Shown piece after piece: positions 50,601 through 62,600 of a stretch of 64,000 bases of DNA (position 1 is its first letter; each line of letters starts with the position of its first letter). The position numbers and the translations under genes were made by a program. The DNA is from Azorinus chamasolen. Taxonomy: Eukaryota > Mollusca > Bivalvia > Cardiida > Solecurtidae. The notes under the pieces were generated by a model. That model was not told the origin of the DNA. It searched no databases and worked only from the letters and a program-made list of their open reading frames with translations. Location of the stretch: the NCBI GenBank assembly GCA_963576725.1, contig OY755252.1, positions 51,609,059-51,673,058 on the forward strand. Reading direction: 5' to 3'.

Positions 50601-53600
50601 TTATAACGAAATATGGAACATGGAACATTGTAACCATTTTAGAAAGTAAAGAAACAGATCTTTCAAATTCCATTAGCAAACAGAGCAGACCCGGATCGGA
50701 TGGAGCCGTCTCATTTGGGTCTACTCTGTTTGCAAATGCATGAAAGCACATTTATATGAAGGAAAGGGTTAAAGTTCAATAGAGTGACCTATCTGGGTAC
50801 TTATCATCATTCTACTCTCAATTAAAGCAGCCTGAACAATACTCTACCATTTCTAAAGACAACTGTGTAAAATCGTGTAACCAAGATAGAAAATAGTAAA
50901 TAACATTCAATACCATCTTCTGTGGCCCCTTATTATCGGTTTGTGTTAAACATTAATATATTTTGTATCTCTGAATATGTAAATCTGCTACATGCAAAGA
51001 GAAAGATTTATAACCCTTTACTCCATAAACATGTTTTTCTACACCTTTGCAAACAGGAGTAGTCCGATAAAGGTCTGCTCTGTTTGCTTATGATATAATA
51101 TAATTCTACAGCTTCTGCCATGGTCAAAATTGCCTACATTCATGTGAAATCAGAAAAAATAATCCAATTAATATTCATGATGTCATTATTTCATGCATGA
51201 ATATTCATGGAGTAAAGGGATAAGCGACATGAGGATAGAGGAAAGTACCGTGCTTTGTACTAGAGTTACATACCTTGCTGGTAAGGTTCCTCCACCGCCG
51301 GATTTATCTCCCTCCTCTTGCTGACTATCTTCTGAGGCCTCTGTCAAATCAAATCCAAGTTTATATGATTATGTATCCAGGAGTTAGCCCTAAACCATTC
51401 TAAACTACTGTCCATCAGAATAATTTGCGATAACTTTTAAAACAGTTTGGATCCAGATGGGATGACCAGTAAATTGGAATCTCATCAGGATCAAAACTGA
51501 CTGCATTAATAATCTTAAAGCTTGCAAAGAGAAACAGCATTTTTGTAAATCAACCCAATACTCCACTCCATATAAATCTCTTTCTACACTTTGGCAAACA
51601 GAGTAAACCCAGACTAGACGGCTCCTATAGGAGCCATCTGATCAGGGTCAAGTGCCATTTTATAAAAAATAATCTAATTAATACTAATAATGTAATTATA
51701 TTCATGGAGTAAAGTGTTAAATCCATGTTTATAAACAATTCAATGAAAGTTCCTCTTCATGGAAATTGGGAAAGAAAGAAAAGTTTCATATATTTTACCT
51801 GATTCTGAAAGATGTACTGACATGTACATTGTACAACCTAATATTTTACCTGATTCTATAAGATGTACTGACATGTACATTGTACAACCTAATATTTTAC
51901 CTGATTCTATAAGATGTACTGACATGTACATTGTACAACCTAATATTTTACCTGATTCTATAAGATGTACTGACATGTACATTGTACAACCTAATATTTT
52001 ACATGATTCTATAAGATGTACTGACATGTACATTGTACAACCTAATATTTTACATGATTCTATAAGATGTACTGACATGTACATTGTACAACCTAATATT
52101 TTACCTGATTCTATAAGATGTACTGGCATGTACATTGTACAACCTAATATTTTACCTGATTCTGAAATATGTACTGGTATGTACAACCTGAACCAATTAT
52201 GACATGAAGGTACATGTATTCAACCAAATATTAGAGCAGATCAAACTGGAGAATGCATGTATTGTTATTCTGCATATATTTAACACTTTACTCCATAAAT
52301 ATTCATGTAAGAAATGTAATGACATCATGAATATTGATTAGAATAATTGTTATAATATCACATGGACACAGGAATGTTTGGCCGTGGGTGGCAGAAACTG
52401 TAAAATCATAATTATATTATATTGTAAGCAAAGAGAGCAGACCCTGATAGGACAGCAGATCAGACAGCTCCTACAGGAGCCGTCTGATATGAGTACGCTT
52501 TGTTTGCAAAGGTGTAGAAAAATGTACTTATGGAGTAAAGTGTTAGTGTGGACATTTGGCTGTCTAGGAAAAAACAATGAGACAAATCGATGTCCATTAT
52601 AAGCATCCAATCATATTGATTAGTTAAAAATTGAATGTCCTTTATGTTACGGGTAAAACATATGCTCAGATCTGAAAGGGGGAAAAAACAAATATGGCAC
52701 CATTAAATATTAGTAATCCATAAAGTCAAATCCCTCTAAAACTGAACATTTTAATCAAGAACTAGAAAGGTGTTCCTCAAAACACTTGTGTCGCCTGCCT
52801 GCGTACTGACCCTCTTCCCATCAATTTTAAACTTGACACAATCGCAGTTCATGTATATGGGTATAACATAAATCCAGCTATGATAATAATGTACAATTCA
52901 ACTGCATCAGTAGTAAAGAATTTACAGACAGGCCAGGAAATATGAAAAGGGAAATAACTCAAATATACTGAAAGAAGAGTTATTGACCTTGTGCATGACA
53001 CTTCCTCTCATCCGGCCTGTTCCATAAGTGAAGTTTACATTTAATGGCATCAGTAGAACAGGACTTATTGGCTAGGCAAAAAAATGAACAAGGTGCGAAA
53101 ATGTCACAATATACGCCTGTCAAATGTCTGGATGTTGAAAGGCCATTACTCCATATCAGGTGGCATAAAGTAAGTGGAGATAATTGTGGAGTGTCAAGGG
53201 CAATCTTGCTATCTATTGAACTTGACTGAGACATTAAGGTAATATACATGCATGCTGACCAAATTCGAAAAAGATTAGATTACAATTGTTTAAGTTAAAG
53301 AGCAGACAAGCAAAAGTTCACCAAAATTCATAAAGTAAGGGGACATAATTCTTGAGTGTCAGAGATAATCTTGCTGGCTATCGAACTTGACTGAGATATT
53401 ATGGTAATATTTATGCCGATCAAATTTGAAAAGGATTGGATTACATTTGTTTGAGTTAAGAGAGCGGACAAGCAAAAATTCACGGCAATTCATATTGTAA
53501 GGGGAGATAATTCTGGAGTGTCTGAGGCAATTTTGCTGGTTATTGGACTTGAACGAGATATTATGGTTACATACAGGCTGACAAAATTTGTAAAGGATTG

Positions 53601-56600
53601 GATTGAAACTGTTTCAGTTAAAGAGTGGACAAGGAAAAGTTCACAGATGGACAGACAGATGGACAGCGCCACAACATAATACGTCCCGTCTGAAGACAGG
53701 CATATAAAAAAGGGGAATAACTCCAAAAATACTGAAGCTAGAGTTATGGACCTTGTGCATGACACTTCCTCTGACCAAGCCTGTTCCATGTGTGAAATTT
53801 GAATTCAATGACACCAGTAGAATAGGACTTATTGGCCGGACAAAAAAAATGAACAAGAGGGCCAGAATGGCCCTGACATCGCTCACCAGACAATCAGAGG
53901 AGAAGATTTTCAAAGTTTTCACTATATGTTTCTATTGAAACTTAACACCCCTGGGGCAGTGCCAATTTTGACCCCAGGGACACAATTTATATAACTTTTG
54001 TAGAGGACCTGAACATGATGCTAAAAGAATGTAGTGAAAGAATGGATAGAGCATTAGACCACTGGAACTTGTATTCTTTGGATGCTAGAGGTGGATTCTC
54101 CCACCACTAATGACCTATGCAAACTGTTTGGATCCAGATCAGGCCCCACATAATGTGGGGCCTGATCTGATATCCAAATTGTTTGTAAATGAGACTGAAC
54201 TTCTGAAAAACTTAGAAAGAAAGTGTGTAGTGGGATTCTCCCACCACTAATGACCTATGCAAACAGTTTGGATCCAGATCAGGGCCAACATAATGTGGTT
54301 CCTGATCTGATATCCAAACTGATTGTCAATGAGACTGAACTTCTGAAAAACTTAGAAAGAAAGTGTGTAGTGGGATTCTCCCACCACTAATGACCTATGC
54401 AAACAGTTTGGATCCAGATCAGGGCCAACATAATGTGGTTCCTGATCTGATATCCAAACTGATTGTCAATGAGACTGAACTTCTGAAAAACTCAGAAAGA
54501 AAGTGTGTAGTTAGGATAACTTGTGAATATGCTGCAGACAACAATTTAGCAGATCACAAAATTACCTAGCAGGCAAAGAGTTAAGCTGAAATTCACAACA
54601 GATATGCTCTATATTGATAGCTGGTAGCTTAATGCAGGGCATAGGTATGAAAAAAAGCTTTAAGAGTATTCTGCATTTTGAGAATTATCCACAGTTTTCT
54701 AAATCTTAAATGAGTGTGTGTTATTTGTCTAAACACAATTTCTACTCTACTGATCAGGCTAAGGGTGATTATATAAGAACTCCCAGTGACTGGTCTCAGC
54801 TAAGAGTGATATTAAGGAGAAACCTTTAGAATGTTACAGTTTCTGGTGTAAAGAAGTATATACACACAGGGCAGGGCCAATTTTAACCCCAGAACTATGA
54901 TACTTATAAAACTCATAAAGTTATGCTAAGTAAATCTATACACCAAATATCTAAGCTCTGGGACATGTAGTTTCTGACAAGAATATTTTTAAAGTTTTTC
55001 CCATGCATAACTAGTGATCCCATAGGCTGTTTATGCAGTCAGCTATTAAAAACTGGCAATCCCTGGGGTGGGACCAATTTTGACCCTAGGGGCATAATTT
55101 ATATAACTTTTGTAGAAGTCCTGAAGTTGAAGCTATGTGCCAAATATGAAAGCTGAGGACCTTCTAGTTTTAGAGGAGATGATGTTCAAAGTTTTCACTA
55201 TATGTTTCTATTGAAAACTGAAAACCCCTGGGGTGGGGCCAATTTTGACCCCTGGGGCATAATTTATATAACTTTTATAGAGGACCTACAGAAGATGCTA
55301 TGTACCAAAGATGAAAGCTGAGAACCCTGTAGATTCAGAGGAGAAGATTTTTAAAGGTTGAAATTGTTGACGCCCGACGACGCACGATGCAAGACGACCG
55401 ACATCAGGCGATCACAAAAGTTCACCCTGAGCACAAAAGTGCTCTGGTGAGCTAAAAATGAGAGAATAACTCCAAAATTACTGAAGCTAGGTGTTCCCAG
55501 GGTGTAACAACTTTTTTTTCTGCCATGGTAATAAATTCCTCAATTTATATTTTTCATACAAGCATATCAATAATGGGTATTGTCTTGCATTAATACTCAA
55601 ATAAAGGATTAATCAATTCACCGAAAACCTAACCCTTTACTCAATGAATATTCATGTAAGAAATAATGGCTCCATGAATTTTTAATTAGATTATATTTTA
55701 TAATGGCACAATCATGAATTCATGAAATTTTGGCAATGGCAGAAACTGTAGAACCATATCTATATTATATCATAAGCAAACAGAGTAGATCCTGATCAGA
55801 CATCTCATACAGGAGCCATCTGATCTTGGTCTACCCTGTTTGCAAATGTGTAGAAAGGCGTATTTATGGAGTAAAGGGTTAAATGGGTTATCATAGTAAG
55901 AGCCATTCACCAGTACTTTTAACCCTTTACCTTATGATTATATATGTAGGGAAATTCATGACATTCTAAATATTTATTAGCTGAATATTTATAATGGTAT
56001 ATGAACACAGAACTATCTTACCATGGCAGAGATTGTAGAATCAAATCTACTGTACTATCTCTAATAAATACTCCCAGGATGTAACAACTTTTAAAACTAG
56101 CTTCTTGCATTTTTGTAAACAGTTGGTTCCTTAATGCATAATGAAAACAACGTAGAAAGCTCATATGGTAGCTTTCTACATTGCTTTTCACTCTGCATCA
56201 ATCTAGCACCTGTATTTTGAAAAATCTATATTTCTTTTGTAATGGTTATTACACAAAGTTTTAGTTGTTTTATTCACCGTTAGTTTCTCCCCTGAAGTAA
56301 GGAGGCATTTATTAGAGAGGGGCATTTATTAGAGACTATGGTATAAAATTCCATAAGCAAATAGAACAAACCCACAGGAGCCATCTGATCTGGGTCTACT
56401 CTGTTTGCAAAAGCATCTGTAACTGGTAAAAGGCTAAACACTTCAATTTTAAATCAAAGAGTAAACTATAAGATGGAGCAGAATGTAGAACATATCGAAA
56501 GAAATCAAACAGTAACACGACTGTGAACAGTAACACGACTGTGCTCTACTACCTGAGTGGGTGGATAGGGAAGTTGTGGCTCCTTTTAGAAAGTGAACTG

Positions 56601-59600
56601 ATAATGAAAAATAAACTAGAAAATTGTGTCAATAGGACACAGATGCCCCCCTGGCAATAGTGTCTCTAAATTAAGCACTTTTCACTTTATATAGCGAAGA
56701 AACTTTTAAAGTACCATCACTCCAGTAAAATGGTTGGAGCAAACATTCTCTCCATTATGTACATCTTAAAGTCAATGTTGTTAATCTGTGAAAGTTTGGT
56801 GTTTGAGAAGCTGGACACATAAGATGTATATGTACATATATACGGATGGATGTAGGTACATATGTATCGATGGATGGATGGATAAGAGGCTATATGCCTT
56901 CTACCTTGTTGGGGGCATAATAACTGCGGTTGCTTCAAAGTTGTTGTTTGTGATAACCTATGCAAATGGTTTGGATGCAGATGAGATGGTAAGTAAGTCA
57001 GATAAGATGATTATCAATGGGCTTTGTATGAGTGTAGTCAGTCAAAAGATCAGATTTACACTTTGAATCATAACCCTTTACTCAATAAATACAGTAGAAC
57101 ATGTCCTAAGTGGCCATTCATTTATTGAACATATTGAGTCCTAAAAAAGCAGGTGGTTGCTTAATGAATGTCAAAAGTAATGCTCCTATATGAGCTTTCC
57201 GCATTTCTTTTGACCTGCATTAAGCTACCACCTGCCTTATAGACCTAGTTGGATCATCGTCTACTCTGTTTGTATACGGAATTAGATAGATCTGAGTCAG
57301 CAGATTTTGCACTGGTCAAACACCTTGTGTTCCTGTGCCTGTATAAAAAATATTTTTTTTCCACATAGTTATGATTTCTCACACAACTATTCATGAAGTA
57401 AAGGGTTAACCAGACTTAGATGCAAACACCAACAATTATGTGTCAACATACACTTTGGGGATGGAAACTGACTTTGACATACTGAAAAATTAGTCTGTTT
57501 AAACTTGTCTTAAAAACGTATATTTATATAGAATAAGAATGGGGTTAAAGTTGGGTTTTAAAAAACCCAACAAGATGTGTTTGTAACACTATGCCCCTGA
57601 TATGACCTCTGACCTTGATAGGTCACCCCTAAAAATGTTTGCCTCAATAAGTTGCACATGTATGCCAAGTTTGTGCAATGGCGACAAAATTATCACAAAC
57701 TTTAAAGTTTGGGCCAAACAGGCAAACCAACTGAGCGACAGAGCAATCCCCCCCCCTTCCAATCCCCTTTCCAAATAATAACAAGAGCCGCGTGTGGCGC
57801 CAATGCTTGTCTGATTTGGTACTTGTCCAGCTAACTTAATTTTTTTTGAAAATGACAAAGGGCCATAACTCCAAAATTTTGAAATCAGGAGTTAAGGTTC
57901 TTATGTAGGGGCCTTCCCCTCAATGAGATCTACTAACCTATTAAGTTTCATGTTGATACCTCTTATACTTTACGAGTAATGAGCTACATTTAAGTTTTTG
58001 CACGCCGACGACGACGACAACCACGACTACGACGATAACTACGACCCAGTGATCACAATAGCTCGACTTTTCTTCGAAACAGACGAGCTAAAAATAAATA
58101 AAAATTTCACAACCAAAAGTTTGTGACAAGTAATTTCATTTTACTAAGCATGGACTGCATTTCTTTCTGAATTTTACAATCATATCCATTCTTAAATCAT
58201 ATCCATTCTAGTCTAAAATTGGGGTTGCTTTTGGGGTATTTTTATTTTATTTTTTTTCCCATGAAATTTAATTTCTCATTTGGTGCCATTAAAACTGCTA
58301 TCTGACCCTGGTCTTAGATATTAACACTATGTAACTCTTAGATCAATCATCAAAGGATTGCAAATGGCATTCGTTTCAGAGCTTTATATAAAATGAAAAC
58401 TTTGAAAATCAGTGATAAATATTTTTTGTATTTCTACCACAAATCTAACCCTGTTGGTTCTCATTACAATCAGTTTGGAAAGGCAATTCTAATGGGTATT
58501 AACTAGACATGAATTGGCTTAGATATGACATAAATGAAACAATATGCCTTTCTTCAATACAGCTTATATAAGCAAAGATGGTATTGCTACGTACTGAGAG
58601 AGTTGATATTGTCAGCACTTCCGAATTTGTTCTTGATCAGATGAGCAAACTCCCGAGGCTTTGAGACAATGGATCTGCAAAAGAAATAATATATTGGTTA
58701 CAGTAAAATTCTTATACAAGACTTTACCAACAGGAAAAATTATTTCAAGGAAATACTGAACATCCACATAGCAAAGGTGCACACTCAAATACTAAAATCA
58801 TCATTTCTCCACCAAACAACATAGGGTTTGGTGGAGAAATACAGGAGTTATTATTGAAAATGTTTTAATTTACCTCTGCATCCACTTTTATGGAACCACT
58901 AGCTGAATAAACACAGCACATCTAAACAGCAGGTGGCTGCTTAACCCTTAGACACAGCACATCTAAACAGCAGGAGGCTACTTAACCCTTAGACACAGCA
59001 TATCTAAGCAGCAGGAGGCTACTTAACCCTTAGACACAGCACATCTAAACAGCAGGAGGCTACTTAACCCTTAAACACAGCACATCTAAACAGCAGGAGG
59101 CTACTTAACCCTTAGACACAGCACATCTAAACAGCAGGAGGCTACTTAACCCTTAAACACAGCACATCTAAACCGCAGGAGATTACTTAACCCTTAAACA
59201 CAGCACATCTAAACAGCAGGAGGCTACTTAACCCTTAAACACAGCACATCTAAACAGCAGGAGGCTACTTAACCCTTAAACACAGCACATCTAAACAGCA
59301 GGAGGCTACTTAACCCTTAGACACAGCACATCTAAACAGCAGGAGGCTACTTAATCCTTAAACACAGCACATCTAAGCAGCAGGAGATTACTTAACCCTT
59401 AAACACAGCACATCTAAACAGCAGGAGGCTACTTAACCCTTAAACACAGCACATCTAAACAGCAGGAGGCTACTTAACCCTTAAACACAGCACATCTAAA
59501 CAGCAGGAGGCTACTTAACCCTTAAACACAGCACATCTAAACAGCAGGAGGCTACTTAACCCTTAAACACAGCACATCTAAACAACAGGAGGCTGCTTAA

Positions 59601-62600
59601 CCCTTAAACACAGCACATCTAAACAACAGGAGGCTACTTAACTCTTAAACACAGCACATCTAAACAACAGGAGGCTACTTAACTCTTAAACACAGCACAT
59701 CTAAACAGCAGGAGGCTACTTAACCCTTAGACACAGCACATCTAAACAGCAGGAGGCTACTTAACTCTTAAACACAGCACATCTAAACAGCAGGAGGCTA
59801 CTTAACCCTTTAAAAACAGCACATCTAAACAGCAGGAGGCTACTTAACCCTTAAACACAGCACATCTAAACAGCAGGAGGCTACTTAACCCTTAAACACA
59901 GCATATCTAAACAGCAGGAGGCTACTTAACCCTTAAACACAGTACATCTAAACAACAGGAGGCTACCTAACTCTTAAACACAGCACATCTAAACAGCAGG
60001 AGGCTACTTAACCCTTAGACACAGCACATCTATACAGCAGGAGGCTACTTAACCCTTAGACACAGCACATCTAAACAGCAGGAGGCTACTTAACCCTTAA
60101 ACACAGTACATCTAAACAGCAGGAGACTACTCAACCCTTAAACACAGCAAATCTAAACAGCAGGTGGCTGCTTAACCCTTAAACACAGCACATCTAAACA
60201 GCAGGAGGCTACTTAACCCTTAAACACAGCACATCTAAACAGCAGGAGGCTACTTAACCCTTAAACACAGCACATCTAAACAGCAGGAGGCTACTTAACC
60301 CTTAAACACAGCACATCTAAACAGCAGGAGGCTACTTAACCCTTAGACACAGCACATCTAAACAGCAGGAGGCTGCTTAACCCTTAAACACAGTACATCT
60401 AAACAGCAGGAGACTACTCAACCCTTAAACACAGCAAATCTAAACAGCAGGTGGCTGCTTAACCCTTAAACACAGCACATCTAAACAGCAGGAGGCTACT
60501 TAACCCTTAAACACAGCACATCTAAACAGCAGGAGACTACTTAACCCTTAGACACAGCACATCTAAACAGCAGGAGACTACTTAACCCTTAAACACAGCA
60601 CATCTAAACAGCAGGAGATTACTTAACCCTTAAACACAGCACATCTAAACAACAGGAGACTACTTAACCCTTAAAAACAGCACATCTAAACAGCAGGAGG
60701 CTACTTAACCCTGAAACACAGCAAATCTAAACAGCAGGTGGCTGCTAAACCCTTAAACACAGCACATCTAAACAGCAGGAGGCTGCTTAACCCTTAAACA
60801 CAGCACATCTAAACAGCAGGAGACTACTTAACCCTTAGACACAGCACATCTAAACCTTAAACACAGCACATCTAAACAGCAGGAGATTACTTAACCCTTA
60901 AACACAGCATATCTAAACAACAGGAGACTACTTAACCCTTAAAAACAGCACATCTAAACAGCAGGAGGCTACTTAACCCTGAAACACAGCATATCTAAAC
61001 AGGAGACTACTTAATCCTTAGACACAGCATATTTAAACAGCAGGAGACTGCTTAACCCTTAAACACAGCATATCTAAGCAGCAGGAGGCTACTTAACCCT
61101 TAGACACAGCATATCTAAACAGCAGGAGGCTACTTAACCCTGAAACACAGCATATCTAAACAGGAGACTACTTAATCCTTAGACACAGCATATTTAAACA
61201 GCAGGAGACTGCTTAACCCTTAAACACAGCATATCTAAGCAGCAGGAGGCTACTTAACCCTTAGACACAGCATATCTAAGCAGCAGGAGGCTACTTAACC
61301 CTTAGACACAGCATATCTAAACAGCAGGAGGCTGCTTAACCCTTAAACACAGCACATCTAAACAGCAGGAGGCTACTTAACCCTTAAACACAGCACATCT
61401 AAACAGCAGAAGGCTACTTAACCCTTAAACACAGCACATCTAAACAGCAGGAGGCTACTTAACCCTTAGACACAGCACATCTAAACAGCAGAAGGCTACT
61501 TAACCCTTAAACACAGCACATCTAAACAGCAGAAGGCTACTTAACCCTTAAACACAGCACATCTAAACAGCAGAAGGCTACTTAACCCTTAAACACAGCA
61601 TATCTAAACAGCAGAAGGCTGCTTAACTCTTAAACACAGCACATCTAAACAGCAGGAGGCTACTTAACCCTTAAACACAGCACATCTAAACAGCAGGTCT
61701 AAACAGCAGGAGGCTACCTAACCATTAAACACAGCACATCTAAACAGCAGGAAACTACTTAACCCTTAGACACAGCACATATAAACAGCAGGAGGCTACT
61801 TAACCCTTAAACACAGCATATCTAAACAGCAGGAGACTACTTAACCCTTAGACACAGCATATCTATGCAGGAGACTACTTAATCCTTAGACACATCACAT
61901 CTAAACAGCAGGAGGCTACTTAACCCTTAAACACAGCACATCTAAACAGCAGGAGGCTACTTAACCCTTAGACACAGCACATCTAAACAGCAGGAGGCTA
62001 CTTAACCCTTAAACACAGCACATCTAAACAGCAGGAGGCTACTTAACCCTTAGACACAGCACATCTAAACAGCAGAAGGCTACTTAACCCTTAAACACAG
62101 CATATCTAAGCAGCAGGAGGCTACTTAACCCTTAGACACAGCACATCTAAACAGCAGGAGGCTACTTAACCCTTAAACACAGCACATCTAAACAGCAGGA
62201 GACTACTTAACCCTTAGACACAGCACATCTAAACAGCAGGAGGCTACTTAACCCTTTACCCAAAGGATATTCATGTCAGAAATAATGACAACATGAATAT
62301 TAATTAGATAGATTTCTATTATGGCATAATGAACTTGGGAATGTTGGTAATGGCAGAAACTGTAGAATCAGATCTATATTATTCCATAAGCAAACAGAGC
62401 AGACTATGAGCGGTCTACTCTCTTTGCAAAGGCGTAAATTAAACAGCGTGTTTATGGAGTAAAGGGTTAAACCTTCCCTTCATATAAATGATTTTGATTT
62501 TGAAGGTGTGAATTAAGGAGTGTCTGAACTATGAGTTGGTAATAGTTCATTATTACTAATATAAAGTATAAATAATAATAAAATATGCTGTAGTTTCTAT

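Larger units (their letters stand above)
32110..51273. other. 19-kb intron
   Basis: Contains many TTAA MITEs, an iteron-ended TIR element (33026-34268), modular-element fragments (35385-35915, 38938-39450), a nested MITE (37155-37997), two long hairpins around a CpG-bearing segment (40921-41750), another CpG-bearing unique segment (about 44060-44850), family-4 hairpins (42350-42441, 43685-43775, about 45735-45835) and the 33-bp array (46771-49695). No recognised gene besides the flanking TMCC exons. Confidence 0.7.
51341..58594. other. 7.3-kb intron
   Basis: Contains a 51-bp array, a TTAA MITE (52280-52545), duplicated 'ataactc...gaccttgtgcatgacacttcctct' segments (52920-53250 and 53690-53850), a 140-bp triplication, the two halves of a modular element, MITEs (55629-55882 and remnants), family-4 hairpins (about 56108-56215, 57148-57241) and a 'caagagccgcgtgtggcgcc' element (57780-58090). 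No gene seen. Confidence 0.7.

Noticed and set aside
51740..52202. Overlapping 147/148-codon ORFs on both strands
   Set aside because: Translation of a 51-bp minisatellite; mirrored ORFs show a period effect, not coding.
58911..62251. Telomere-like TTAACCC repeats
   Set aside because: The motif occurs once per 41 bp within a larger unit and matches MITE termini, not a short telomeric repeat.
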